This document shows positions 1 through 12,797 of a stretch of 64,000 nucleotides of DNA, in pieces. The notes beneath the pieces were generated by a model. That model did no database searches and was not told where the DNA came from. It worked only from the letters and a program-made list of their open reading frames with translations. A program made the translations under genes and the position numbers. Each line of letters opens with the position of its first letter. The stretch's first letter is position 1. The stretch lies in the NCBI GenBank assembly GCA_009741485.1, contig CM019238.1:13654908-13718907 (forward strand), read 5' to 3'. Origin of the DNA: Malurus cyaneus samueli (lineage: Eukaryota; Chordata; Aves; Passeriformes; Maluridae).

Positions 1-330
1 TGGCCTTGGGCACTTCCAGGGATCCAGGAGCAGCCACAGCTTCTCTGGGCACCCTGTGCCAGGGCCTCCCCACCCTCACAGCGATAAATTCCTTCCCAAT
101 ATTCCACCTAACCCAATGGCAGTGGGAAGCCATTCCCCCTTGTCCTGTCCCTCCATTCCTTGTTCCCAGTCCCTCTCCAGCTCTCCTGGAGCCCCTTTAG
201 GCTCTAGAAGGCACTCTGAATTCTCCCTGGATCCTTTTCTTCTCCAGGTGAGCATCCCCTGTCTGGCTCCAGAGCAGAGGGGTTCCAGCCCTCGGAGCAG
301 CTCCGCCGCCTTCTCCTGACTCTCTCCAGC
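1..330 (-). mobile_element. CR1 LINE 3' fragment, cut by the window edge
   Basis: Reverse complement of a CR1 3' region: the strings CACTTCCAGGGATCCAGG, TTCTCTGGGCACCCTGTGCCA and CCTTGTCCTGTCCCTCC are typical. The right end, with GGTTCCAGCCCTCGGAGCA, matches the fragment at 29569-29950. Confidence 0.8.
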
Positions 331-1977
331 AGCTCCATGTCCTTCCTGTGCTGAGACCCTGGGCCTGAAGGCAGCTCTGCAGGTGGGCTCTCACTGAATG
401 GGACAGAGAGGCAGAATTTGCCCTTTCCTCCAGCCCATGCTGGGAACAAGCCCTGGAATCTGGGGTTTCTGGGTGCCAGGGCATGTCCAGCCTCTCCTCT
501 CCTCTATCAACACTCCCAAGTTCCCAAGTCTCACATCATCCCTAAAACTGAACAGTGATTCCAGGCTTCCTCTGAATCCTTGGATTTACCCCAAACCAAG
601 TCTGCAAATCCAGCTGGGTGGGTTGTTCATAGCCCAGAAGGAATCCACAGGGAGAACTGCATCAAAAAGCTGCTTGGTCCCTATAGCCACTTTATTCCAT
701 CAAATCTCAGGAAGAGCAGCTCAAACTGCTTTTGCCGTGGTCTGCTCTTGGCAGTGAGGGATTTATCATCACCAGGAACTATTCAAGTGATCAGGAGGTA
801 ATAAAAAAAACAAGGAAAAAAGTACAGTCCTGGGAATTCACAGGCTGCACTGACATTTAAGATGAGCTAATACACTAAATCTTAAATTCTAGACTAAAAA
901 TAAGCAAGAAATCCCATCTGGAAGCATTAAAGACTAGGCAAATTTTGTAATTTATAGGAATAAACTGAAGTTTAGTGACTCATTAAATATGAATCAATAG
1001 CAGAATTTGTAGAAGTGTCTCTACAGCTTTGCTACCCTGTCCTGGAGTTTTCTGACTCAGTATGAAATTAAACAGATTAAATTTTAGAAAGGTTACATTT
1101 TGCAAGACCACTTCTGGCTTGATTCATTTCTTTATAGTGGTTTCTATTACACATTGGCTAAAGGTCATTCCCAAACCTGGGCTGAACTGAGGGATGAATT
1201 CAGCCCACAGAGTCATTAAAAAAAAAAAATTTGATCAATCATCTCAGAAACCATCCTGAAGCTGAAAGAAATGATAGTAGGTAACACATTTCTAAGTAAA
1301 ATTGCTTGAGCTTTTGTTTTCAAAGATTATTCAACACACACATTTCTAAAAAGCTGAAATATAGCAATTTTTCACAGTAAAACATATTCTAAACTAAATA
1401 AACCCAATCCACATTGTAAAAATGGGCCTTGGGAAGCGTTCTGGAGTAATTCAACAGTCTCACATAACACGGTCAGTAACATTCCCATGTTCCAAACAAG
1501 GCAACATTTCCACGAACACTCTCCCCCTACAAAGGCTTCTAAGAAAACCAGAAAAGCTCTAGGACAGCCATTCCAGCAAACAATTCCAGTGCACAGCGGC
1601 TGGGCCTGACCTCACTTCCTGCCATAGTAAAAGTGCCGAGCTCTGGAAGACTCCAGCACTGGCCTTGCCTTTGCTCCAGCCCAAATTCCTCCCCGGCAGA
1701 GCTGCTGGAGCCCGGCCAGCTCCCGAGGAGCCGCTCAGTGTTCATTGATTCCGGCCTCCTATTTCCATGGCAAACAGCTCTTCAGCTCCCTGACGGATGG
1801 AGCGGAGCGAAGGGAGCTCGGGAGGGCTGTCTGATATGGGATCATCCTGCCTCAAGTCTGGAAAACATCAGGGATTCACACGAGACAGTCGGAAACGCTA
1901 AAATTGTCTCCAACGGTTCGGATCCAAAGTGGAATGATGAGTAATTCCAGGGCACGGGGGCAGCTACAGACAAATGG
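331..1977. other. AT-rich unique sequence, no gene recognised
   Basis: The interval is unique and AT-rich, except for a GC-richer, CpG-containing patch at about 1580-1930. No reading frame looks protein-coding. It could be the 3'UTR or last intron of the putative leftward transcript. Confidence 0.4.
691..696 (-). terminator. Possible poly(A) signal of the leftward transcript
   Basis: Minus-strand AATAAA (plus TTTATT) lies next to the left-edge CR1 fragment, at the left end of a repeat-poor AT-rich region. It is the most downstream canonical hexamer in the window for a transcript starting near 12.8 kb. Several other hexamers exist, so the choice is tentative. Confidence 0.2.
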
Positions 1978-2025
1978 TTGGAGCTGGGGATCTTACAGGT
2001 CTTTTCCAACCTCAATGACTCCATA
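1978..2025 (+). mobile_element. CR1 tail remnant
   Basis: A GGTTGGAGCTGGGGATCTTA-like segment followed by GGTCTTTTCCAACCTCAATG resembles the end of a CR1 3'UTR in plus orientation. Only about 50 bp remain. Confidence 0.5.
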
Positions 2026-5000
2026 AACTCCTGGGAAGAACTCCCAGCATTCCTAAGCCTTTTTTTAGCCATTTTCAATGTGCAGCTTGGGATGAAGCAT
2101 CACTTTAGCTGTCACTTCCACTTGAATGACACAGGAGAAACAACTCCAAAATCGCCATAGCAATATCTGGAAGAAAGGTTCTGGCCAGAAGAATTTTCTG
2201 GGTAAACACATCATTCCGGTCTATCAAGAGTTTTTGGAGCAGCCACCAGTAATTTACAATTTATAGATGTGTTTCTATTTAGGCACTAACAATGAATTTG
2301 CAAGTATTTATTGCAGGGCACGTAAGAACAAAAATGTTGTGTATTTATTAATTTTAATATTTAAAAAATTAAGAAAAATTTAATAAACTGAAAAAATAAC
2401 TTCTTCATTTGAACTGTATCCTTTGGTCACAGTAACAGAATGTGAAATTATCTATTGAGCAAATGTGTCACAGCATTATGGATTTAGCAAATTTCAAAAT
2501 TCCTCTTGTCTCATATTAAAGTAGCTTTCTATTGTATTAAAAATCTCTCTCCAGAAAGATCTCACAGACTAAATCGGAGGAACACTGCAGACAGGAATGG
2601 ATCAACTTCATTCCACTGTCCAGAGCAGAAAACAAACAGATTTCATAAACAGTGAAAAATAAATTTATAATTCCAGACAGAAGCTGTCCCAAAGGTTGGA
2701 TTTTCATTACAGTAAGTGCTGGATTTAAGATGAGAAAGTTCCTATTCCAAGGAGCTTATTACTTAAATGAAGACTTCAATTTTTAAATACAGCATGCCTG
2801 AGTTAGAAAGAACAATGTGTCCAGGAAGGAGAGCCTGAAATTCAGCAGACACTTCCTGATTTCCAGGTTCAGTGCCTTATGCAACCTGCCAGCCTCATCC
2901 CAAGTTTTCATTTACTGCAGGAAACCTGAGTAAACCTCTAATATTGCTTTTTACTAAAAGCAGTATTGTAAAACACCTAAAGATTTAATTAAACCTTTTT
3001 ATACTGATAAAATAATTAGTATTAAAAATATTATATAATATATAAAAGTACAGCAAATGTATTTTCTCTAAATGGGGGGAAAAAAAACCATGTTCTCTCA
3101 TAAAGAATATTATTTGTTACTGCCATGCCTTAAAACCTGGATCTCCTGCAAGCTGAGGCTCTGAGCATTTCACACACTCCACTCTGTCAGTTCCATTTTC
3201 CATCACTCAGCTCCAAAGGCTGTTAAAAAGAACAACCACAGAGCCAACCCAAAGCCACCCCCAACCTCAAGCTATGGAATAACCTTGTCAGAAAGATCCA
3301 ACCTTAATTAAGACTCCTAAAAAACCCAGATATGCCCCACGCAATTCTGCAGCAGGAAAAAACTGAGAGGAAAAAGACCCGAGCTGCCCTCTCCCACCCA
3401 AGTTTTTCCAATAAACAGCATTAACAAGGTGTTGAAGGTACCATCCTGATCCTAAAATAGTTTTTGCCCCAGGACCACACGCGAGACCTGCTGGGTGCAC
3501 TGGGTTTACTCTGAGCAAGATTAAGGCAAGGAGAGATTGAACAGAAGCTCAGTCACAGCCTGAGCTCTGGAGGGACCACCCCCACTCCATAAGTCATCTG
3601 TTCCCCGCTAAATCCATGTTTTGATTTAAATCCTGGAAATCATTTGTAACGACCCCTGAGGGAATTAGGCCACAGCACCTTGTGGGAAGTCTGGCTTCTA
3701 GCCAGGAGGGCAACAGAGCCTTGAGCCTGAAAATGTTCCTCATGGTTTACCCAAAAAAAGGGCCCCAATATTCTGAATATTGACAGAACTCGCCTGAAAA
3801 TATTCCTCATGATTCACCCAAAAAAAAGGGGCTCAAATATTCTGAATATTGACAGAGCCTGACCCAGGGATTGCTTTGACCCAGGTAAGGCTTGAGACCC
3901 CAGGAAAACAACCAAAAAAAATCAACCTCAACAGAATCCCACCCCAATTCCACACACACACAGGACAAGGTTTCCACACTCTGCTCCAAGTGTTTGCTTT
4001 TAGCACCTACCAGATTACAGAGGGGTTTTTAATTAAGCATTAATGCTCATCTCTCAGTCCATTGCAAGACATCAATGCTCCTAAAATTCTCCCAGGAGGA
4101 GGATTAAGACTGGGATGGAAGCTCTCATTCCCCAGACACCAAAATCCCTAAAACCCACCCAGAAACAGCAGATCCAAGACACCGAGGCCAGGGGAGCTCG
4201 GACTCGAGGGATCCGATCAATTTTCATCCTCCCTCATCCCTCGGGATCAGGTTCCTGAGGGACTGTGCCAGGAAAGCCATCACACAATTGTCCCCAGCAC
4301 CCTCCCACAGCACCTCCCCAGCACTTCAGGATTGTTTTCCAGCCTGAAACTCCATCCCTCAGGATTCCAGGGGACAGACAGGCCAGTGCCCACCCTCCAG
4401 GCATGTTTTTCTAGGGGCTGCAAAACTTCCTCCTGCTCTTCCCAAGGAAAACTTCCATTGGGACGAGCTGGGAGCTGGGCAGAAAAACTCTGTCAGTGCC
4501 CAGAGTGCATCAGATTCGATTTGAGCTTTTATTTAATACTATGCTCCCATTAAGGTCATGTCTGCCCTCAGAATTATTCATTTAGAGGCCTGTAAAGTTG
4601 GCAATAACAATTTCTATAATGCAAACATGACATAACTTTCAGATAAATATTTTCATTCGTTGTTTTAGTTCTTTTGTGGCTTTTCTCCTATTGCCAGAAA
4701 AGCAGAGTTGAATCCTGAGCACTTGGTGTGCTGCTTCCTAAGTGACCAGTCCCATAAGGCAAATCCAGGAGTTCCTGAAAGGTCCTATTCCCATCCTAAT
4801 CCCAATCCTGCTTCCACAAATATTCCAGAGAACTGAGCACCCCAAAGGACTGAGCCATTAAGATGCTCCATTCTTATTTCAACTTAAAAAAATACAGGGA
4901 TTAAGGAAATTTTTAACTTCAAAAATGTCCTTATAAAGAAAAAAGAGAAAAAAAAAGGAATTAAATGGAAAACCACCTTTTTAACTGTTACGAAGATGAT

Positions 5001-8000
5001 GTTCTGGAATGAGGCAAGTTGTTCATTTTAGGATCCTAAAGCTACACAAAGCAAAAAAATTAAAAAAAAAAAGAAAAAGCCTTTATTAAATGTATTTTTC
5101 TAAATATGTTTTTCCAAGTGTAAAGCTCTGAATTTAAAACCATATTATTCTGTTTTTTTAGGCCTTAAAGAAAACCAGTTTACTTACATATTAACCATAT
5201 ACTATGGAAATTATATATTCAATTGGTTCTCTAAATAATTTGGAAGCTATGGAAGTAAAAGGCACCACAGTCCATGGAAAAGTAATCCTAAAAAAACTTC
5301 TGCCCAGAGGCACAAGACAGAGCACAAGCCCTTGTGTGTGCCTGGAATTCTCTCTTGGACCTGAACTGGTCAGCAAAAAGGCAGCTGGAATTCACACCTG
5401 GAAGTAACACAGACCTGGGCAGATGGAACAAAGAGTTTCCAAGTGTGCCAAGGTTTGCCAGCTGGGAACTGCAAGTTCCTGCAGGGAGCTGCACCCATTC
5501 CCAAGGCTCTGAAATTCAGGAGAAAGATCTGCATAACTGAGCACAACCATTCCCCATGGGACAAATCTGTCTTGAAGTGGAAAGCAAAACTGAAGCCATT
5601 TTATGGTATTTTTTTTCCCTGAAAATAATAAAGTTCTGCCCATTTACCAACTTTCTTCAATTTCAAGGTAGAAGTTGTGTCTCAGAGCCTGGAATCAACC
5701 CAAAGGAAGGGCTGCTGTATGTGCAGACACGTTCACTTCAACACGAACACATCATTCCACAGCACCTTGTTCATCACAGTCCCTCCCCTCCAGCCAGCAA
5801 CACCCAGTTCACAGCAAGGAATAAATCTCAAGTATTTTTAAAAGCTTTTTTTAGGATCTTCAAGTGAGGACCATGAAAAGTGGGAAATTTAAGTGCATCC
5901 TAAGCTGCTCTGCTTTGTCCTATGCCAAACCTGGATGAAATCTCCTGGGATTGTACCAGGAAAACACTAAAACTGAGCCCTTTTTAGTGCCACACATGGG
6001 TGATACTGCCATAAATTTAGGGAGCATTACGGGATGCCAGACACACACAGAGCTGGTATGAGACAGAGGTGATCCAACAGCTCTTTTCCAAATGCTTGCA
6101 TTCCATATCTCCAACAATTTATTTACTTTAAACTCAACTCAGGGAGGGCAATCATGCAGATTATTAAAACCAACAGCAACCAGGCAATTTCCAGGAAAGG
6201 CTCCCCACCATGAGACAGCTCAGAGCAGTCAGCTGCTGTCTAATCCAACAAAACAGAAGGAAAATCAGGACTTCACAGGAGGAAAACAAGCAGGAGTTTG
6301 CTCCCAGGTTTCTGCAGGCTCTAAGGAAGAAAAGGCTGATTTTCCACCAGCTCTGATCTACAAATCACCAGAATGTTGGATGCAGCACAAACAGGCCTCT
6401 CTCATTTAACAACCCTCTTAAACCAGAACTTCAAAACCAAGCAGAAAAACTCAGGGAAAGCAAAGGATTGCCTCAAATTGAAGCGGATTATGCAAACTCT
6501 GAGCAAGGAAGAATTACTTTGATAGAGCAACCGAAGACTTTTCCTTGCACAACACCAGAGGTTGGGGCTGTAACACTTTAGCTGAGCACTGGGTCAAATT
6601 AGGCTGGTTAGAACAGGTTATACTTAAACCCAGGGCTAAAACACACCAATAAATGACTGTAATTACCACAGCTGAGCAGTCTCGTGGCATCAGACCATGT
6701 GCATTTTTTTAGTTCGTGGAAAAGGCAAGGGGAAAATGCAAGTGTGAGATCATCCCCATGAGGTTGGAGCAGCAACACTTCCCTCAGTCTGCGTGACTGG
6801 CCAGGACCAGCACAGAGACACTGCAATAGCTCAGCTGATGGGTGGCAACATACTGATATCATTTGCTTCTGTAAATATTTATTTGCAAATTGATGAACCT
6901 ACTGGAAATTTGGGGATTTAAACACATTTTTATGAAACTGCCTAAGTAGAAATTATCAGTTTTGAAAAACCTAAGGATGACAGTTTATGTAAGTTTTTAT
7001 CGTTTATATGTTACGAAATCCAGGCATTAAAAAGCAAAGTGATGGTTTACAGTATACCAAAATGCTGTTTACATAGTATCTTCCAAACCTGAATCGTTCC
7101 TCTAAATAATTCTCACCCCTGACACTGAAGTGGACAAAAATACACACCTGGGTGACCAGATTAAAGCTCTTGTTGGAAGAGCAGAATCTGCTCAAAACCA
7201 ACATGAAAATCTTGCAAGTCTTTCAGGAGCACTAAAACTCCCAGGCAAACATTAAACTCTGCTTTTACTCCTTCAAGCAACCGGAGATGACAAACGCAAG
7301 TGACACATCAGTGGTCACTTTAATGCCTCACTTAGCACAACGGAAAGCAACTGATTTCCATGGAAGAGATGTGAATGCTGAGGTTATTTAATAAAGGGCA
7401 TGGAACAGCAGACAAAGAAACCTCATCTGAATTTATGAACCTGGATTTAACCTGGTTAAATTACTTTCTTTCCAAAGCACCTGCACAGCTCCAGGGAATC
7501 CAGCATGATTGTCACTTTTTTCTTTACATCTGGTATGAAATCCAACTGTTCCTGTCTTGCTTTCCAACATTCCTCCTCAGGTTTTCGACAGATTCCTTTC
7601 TATTTTCCAGCAGATCAGTTCTATGACCTGACCAATTCCATGAGAAGGAACTCAAGTCCATGATTCCAACTAAAACTAAAGGATCTAAGCAAGGCACTAC
7701 CAGAATGCTGTCACCCACTCCAGCTGTTCTCTACACAGGAAATGCATTTGGCTGAAAACAAAATTTACTTTCTTTATCCAAAGCCAATTATGCAATTCTT
7801 TAGAAGAGAAAACTTCCAGCTAAGTGGGTGAAGGGAGAAGAAAGAATAAGAAATGTGAAAACAGAGATAAGGCTGCCACCTTACAAAATCAATAATGTTC
7901 CTGTAGAACCTAAAACTCTTCTTACGTCAAGAACTCCACCAGTTTTTCCTTCCCTAATTAATTTTTTCCATTTGATAAGAAGTCATCCAGAAATTTCTTA

Positions 8001-8131
8001 CAGAAAAAAAGGGCCCTAAGTTTAGAAGTCTGTCAAATATATTCATTTCAACTTGAAGTGTTACTTAGAGACTTGATGAACTAATAAACACTTTGTAAAA
8101 TCTGGGAGAATCCTAAATTCTGTGTAATTAC
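2026..8131. other. Repeat-poor AT-rich interval
   Basis: About 6 kb with no recognisable interspersed repeat and no convincing coding exon. It contains a tandem duplication at 3725-3858, short A-runs, and AT-rich stretches (for example 4500-4700) that look like conserved non-coding sequence. A minus-strand segment near 7149-7211 ends in a strong donor (CCCAG followed by GTGTGT) but lacks a good acceptor. Confidence 0.4.
3725..3858. repeat. 67-bp tandem duplication
   Basis: Two adjacent copies (3725-3791 and 3792-3858) share GCCTGAAAAT, TTCCTCATG, a run of A then GGG, and ATTCTGAATATTGACAGA, with a few point differences. This is a simple local duplication. Confidence 0.85.
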
Positions 8132-8222
8132 CTTTGTCACTCTCCTGACTTGGGATTCCTCCTGGTGAGTGTTCCAGTGCCTGCTGCAGAGTGAGCAATG
8201 TGTACTGTCCTCAGGCTTCTTT
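8132..8222 (-). CDS. Candidate exon with strong splice sites, unidentified product
   Basis: On the minus strand a run of T residues leads to GTACGCAG, then 91 nt, then AAG followed by GTAATT, so both splice sites are good. One frame is open throughout and encodes a Cys/His-containing peptide (KKPEDSTHCSLCSRHWNTHQ then EESQVRRVTK); the other two frames have stops. The CxxC and two following His residues could suggest a small zinc-binding motif, but I recognise no family. It may belong to a leftward gene starting in the 12.8 kb CpG island, or be a non-coding exon. Confidence 0.35.
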
Positions 8223-8794
8223 CTGCGTACAAAAAAAAACCATTTTCATGTTAGCGCCTCGGTAAACATGAAATCTGAAGGAAAACAAAAGGCAGGGAAC
8301 ACCAGAGATCCACTGAAAGACAAGGAGCCAGAAGGGGACAAGTAGTTCTGGGGAGTTCTTTGGATGTAACTGTACTTAGTTATCTACTTTATTTATCTGT
8401 GCTACATGGCAATAAAGAGAAAAATTAGGTTCCAAACATACTCAAATTTCAACTGTCGTGCACATATTTATCCCCTGATAAGGGACATAAAAAGACACAA
8501 ATTTTACATAAAGCTGGAAGTACAATCTCAGTTTGCTGTTAAGAGGTACCAGAGTTTTATTCTAGAAACTGCTCCACTTAAGATGCTCCAGTAGAAGGAA
8601 ATGAACAGCTCCAGGAGCTGCTGAAGCCACTCAAGATGTTGTATTTAATAATGTAAGAATTACCATCTTTCTCAGGCTGCATCCAGCGCTACAAAAAAAA
8701 AAAAATTGCCCACTGAGCCCTGTTTTGGCTCTTCACACATAAGTTTTTGCAGCTATCAGTTAATTCCCAATACAATTTTTCACAGAGCTATTAT

Positions 8795-9075
8795 GGCTGG
8801 GACAGATCTCCAGGATCACCAAATCCAAGCTGTATCAGATCCCCACCTTGTCACCAGCCCAGAGCATTGAGTGCCACGTCCAGGCATTCCTTGGACACCT
8901 CCAGGGATGGGGACTCCAAACCTCCCTGGGCAGCCCCTGCCAATGCCTGACCACCCTTTCCATGGAGAAATTCCCATGGAATCTCTAAAGATAAGGCCCA
9001 GGCAGGTGCAGTGAATTCTGGACAATCCAAGAAATCTCAATCCTGATGGCTCCTGAGGCTGCCTGGAGAAGCTCC
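8795..9075 (-). mobile_element. CR1 LINE 3' fragment
   Basis: Contains AGTGCCACGTCCAGGCATTC, GACACCTCCAGGGATGGGGA, CTGGGCAGCCCCTGCCAATG and CCATGGAGAAATTC, the reverse complement of the CR1 3' region. Confidence 0.8.
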
Positions 9076-11134
9076 CACACAGCAACCCATTGTCATTGTC
9101 ACCAAAAAGGTGACGCTGTCTTCAAGTCACTCTGATGGCATCACTTGAAGATGCTTCTCAAGTCACAACCTAACAAATGTTCCTCCTGAACTACTTTAAA
9201 CGAGACACCGGAAAAACATCGAATATAAAGCACCAGGCCCCAGAGTGAATCTTGGGCAAAAGGAGGCATTTTCCACATCAATCAAGATCCTGGGAACAAG
9301 GGGAGATTTACATTAGGATTGAAAGGGCCGAAGGGCTGGGAGCCAGTGGTCTGTCTGTGCTGGTCAATACACAGAAAGGATTGTGTTAGCACCACTGAAA
9401 GAATAAATTATCGCTGCTTTTACAATAAGCTCTTCAAGAATGCAATAAAGAGTTCAGTGTGTGCTCCTCACTCAGGAATCCAAAACTTTTCAGTGAAGGT
9501 CTGGCTTGCAGCAAAGATAACAGCTGAAAACCAACCATCTTGACCTTGGGAAGCTTCATGACAACGTGCTAAAAACAGGTGAAAAAATGCACAGGTTCCT
9601 GCTCCCACATCCCCCCAGCCTTGAGTCCAGAGCCTTGAGCAAGACCAAGTTTAAATACTGAGAGTTCAGACCTGGTGCTTTCAGACAGACCAAAATTAGA
9701 AGTGAGAAATGTATTTTTTTCCCTCAAGCCTCTTGCCTGTTGTAGGATTACTAATATTGGGGTTTTCTCATCTGCTTTCAGAGATAATTTTAAAGTTCTT
9801 CTCCAATTCAATGAAATTATTACAGGAAATTAAGAAAATACAGAACTAGGGAAGGAATTCTTAAAAGATTTCATACCAGCTCCTGACCTTGATGCACAAT
9901 ATTGGAAGAATGTCTTCCCAGTCACACATTTTCTTTTAAATCTGACCAGTTTCCCAATAGTGGAAATAGTAAGTCACCAAATAAAAATGCCACTCTTTCA
10001 AGCTTAAAAGATGTATTTTAATTTGCATGAAATTCACCCAAGGCCAGGCAGAATGGGAGAAGAATGCTGGAATTTTTCTTATTTGCACAGTCCGTATGAA
10101 ATCTTGGGTTTTTTTAAGGACTCAACAAACCTTTCCTAAAAATAACCATAAAAGATGACAATTGTTGGCAGAGGTGGGACAAGCCCCACAGTCAATGCCA
10201 ATGCCAACCCCAAAACCACCAAGCATAAGGCCATGAAAAGAGTTCTATAGAACATTTATATCCAGATTTGGTGTCAGAGCAACATCAAAGAGATGCAGTT
10301 TGTGATCAAGGTTTGTGGCAGGAAATGGACTTGTGTAGACAAAGTTATCTTTATTCTCGTTAAAGGTGAATCCACCAGGAGTTATTGTTTTAAACCATTC
10401 CAAATCCAATTCCTCAGAACCACTGGAGGAAAATGAACTACCAAACTACCACCAAAAACCAACTGTCCCATGAGAAGAGCAGAGAGAGTTGGTATTTGTG
10501 CACATCCCCAGCCTAAGGAGCTGAAATTATTCCACTGCACTGTCAAAGTGCTGCTTCATTCCAGCTAAAGGCAAGTTTTCCAAAAACTTGCTGCAACAAT
10601 CCAGAGCTACAGCTGACTGAATAACTTGTAAGAGCTTGCTCCAGGAGTTGTGTGAGACATCAGTACCAGCCCTGTTTATCCACAGACCGCTCCATGAAGC
10701 ATCCCAAACAGAGATTTGGGATCCAGCAAAGTAGTTCAGCTCTACAGAAAATGAGATTTATTTGATCCTAGCTGAGAACAAATGAATCCCAGACAACAAC
10801 AGCACTCCAAAACTTTCCAAGATTTGGAAACAGGAAGGTAGAAAGCCGTAGAAGAGAGGAGAGTGTAATAGCTGGCTGCTTTTCAACAACCATGATCACA
10901 CACTGAGTCCTGAGAAAGTCAACATCTTTCCCATTTTACCACCTTATCCTTTTTCACAAATTACATAAACCAAGGGAAGGAATGCAACTGTGGGAAGCAA
11001 GTCAGGCTTTGCCTCTTACTCACAGAGATACTGAACCAAACACAAAGGACTTTCTTCTATATTGGATCTTAACTCCAAGGTCAATTTATTGGCTTAAAAT
11101 ACAGAGAGGATGCTTCCCTGGTTCAAATGCTAAT

Positions 11135-11290
11135 CTGAGGCTCAGGAAATCTAGATTCAATTCCCTGCCTCACCACATACTTCCTGTGTGACCTTGGGCC
11201 ATAAATATTCGGTGCCTCAGTCTTTCCATCTGTGACTGAGATAGTATTTCCCTATTGAACTGAGTGTTGCAAAGATAAATACATTAGGAA
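11135..11290 (+). mobile_element. MIR-like (CORE-SINE) relic
   Basis: The diagnostic order of a MIR element is visible: AGATTCAATTCCCTGCCTCA, then TGTGTGACCTTGGGCC (11185-11200), then GTGCCTCAGT, CCATCTGTGA, and a tail with GTGTTGCAAAGATAAAT. It is an ancient amniote tRNA-derived SINE, diverged and rarely this legible in bird genomes. Confidence 0.75.
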
Positions 11291-11486
11291 AACATCAGGA
11301 ATCACAGGCCACAGCCATACGTGGAGCAGGCTATTGGGGAACTTATCTGTGTGTCAATATTCCCAATCATGCAGCAGGGAAAGCAAGGAAGGGCTGCCAA
11401 TGTGAAAAAATTTAACTACCACAGGACAGAGAAGACATAAAGTATCAGCAGAAGGGACAGAAACTGAAACTTCAATTATTAATTAC

Positions 11487-11542
11487 AGAAAATTTCCATC
11501 ATTCCAATCAAGTTTTAAACAGAGACAAAACTCAGAAACCAG
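11487..11542 (-). CDS. Candidate internal exon, minus strand
   Basis: A 56-nt segment has an acceptor ending CGCCCAG on its right and a donor CT followed by GTAATT on its left. Read from the 12.8 kb candidate exon in phase 0 it is open (18 codons plus two bases), and its exit phase fits the next candidate exon at 8132-8222. The donor is weak and the peptide is not recognisable, so the chain may be coincidental. Confidence 0.2.
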
Positions 11543-12339
11543 CTGGGCGAGCTGCTGAAGGGACCAAATACACCTGCCAGCAATGCATTATTGCTGTTTT
11601 CAGGGATTAGCACACAAAACACCTCAATTTGAGGTGCCAGAGGGGCTGTTGAGTCTGGGGGCAAAGAATCCCTGGAGATTGTCCCCAAAGGGAAGCACCC
11701 GCTGCTGAAGTCCCCAGCCCTTTGCAAGAGGCATAAATAGGAGCGGGCAGAAAGTGGCCCCAGTGGGGAACCCACTGCTGCTGCCCCAGGGCAGGGGGGG
11801 ACACAGCGGGAAAGGGGGAGGACAAGAGATGGTCAGCAGCCAGGCAGGGGCTGACAGGAGTGACCTCCCCCTGCCCCGAGCCCAGGAGGAGCCGGGGGAG
11901 GTGTCTGGGACCGGAGCTGCGGAGCAGCCAAGGGGAACAACTACAAGGCTACGTGGCATTCGCAGGCAGCGGCTGCCGGGAGGGAGCACGGGGGGCGGCC
12001 AGGGGGACCTGGGGGGACGACTGCACATCGCAGCCCCTCCTGCCCAAAGAAACAGCAGGGTAAAGAGAGAAAAGGGGGAAAACCAGACAGAGAATCTGTG
12101 CGCTGGGGAGCGGAGCGGGCTGGCATTAACCCCATCCGGGCGGGCTCAGTCAGGAGCTCTCATCCGGCCCGGCTCGGCTACCCCCAGTATAGGGGATCCC
12201 GTTAGGAGCTGCTCCCCTAAACCCTGTACCCCGAACCCGCCGGTTCTCCCGGGGGATCCCCGCGCCCCACAGCGCAGCGCACCCGGACAGAGCCTGGCCC
12301 TCTCTCCCGGACACCCGCATCCCTGCCCGCCCCGCACCC

Positions 12340-12505
12340 CGGGCACCCCATGCTCCTCGGGCACTCCAACCACCCTGCGCACCCCATTCCATCCCGAGCA
12401 CCCCATCCCACCTCATCCGCGGCGCCCCATTCCACCAGCAGCACCCCATCCCGCTCACCCCATCCTCCCCGCGGTACCCCATCCCACCCCGTGTCCCGGG
12501 ACATC
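12340..12505. repeat. Degenerate CACCCCATCC-type minisatellite in the CpG island
   Basis: Repeated GCACCCCATTCC / CACCCCATCCC variants with spacers form a C-rich low-complexity array. Its complement is G-rich, with GGGATGGGGTG runs. Confidence 0.7.
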
Positions 12506-12797
12506 GGCTCGCCTCAGATCCTCCCCCACCTGCCCCGTGCGCCACGTCCATCCCCCAAACTGCCTCATAGCCTGGGCTGCCCCCCGCCTCGGAACACCCC
12601 CGTCCCAGGGTCCCCTGTCCCTCCAGCCGCCCCGCCCCTCCGCGCCGCCTCCCGCCCTCCGCTCCGCGGGGCTCCGCTCCCGGCACTGCCCACCGCGCCC
12701 CGCCTGGGCACCCCGCTCTCCGCCGCTCCGGGGTGCAGGGGGCCCGGGGAAGACCAGTGGAGCGGCCCCCCGGCGCTGCTCTCCCCCCGGCACTGAC

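Larger units (their letters stand above)
8223..11486. other. Putative intron / intergenic interval
   Basis: Unique sequence between two candidate minus-strand exons, with a CR1 fragment (8795-9075) and a MIR-like relic (11135-11290). No other feature is supported. Confidence 0.4.
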
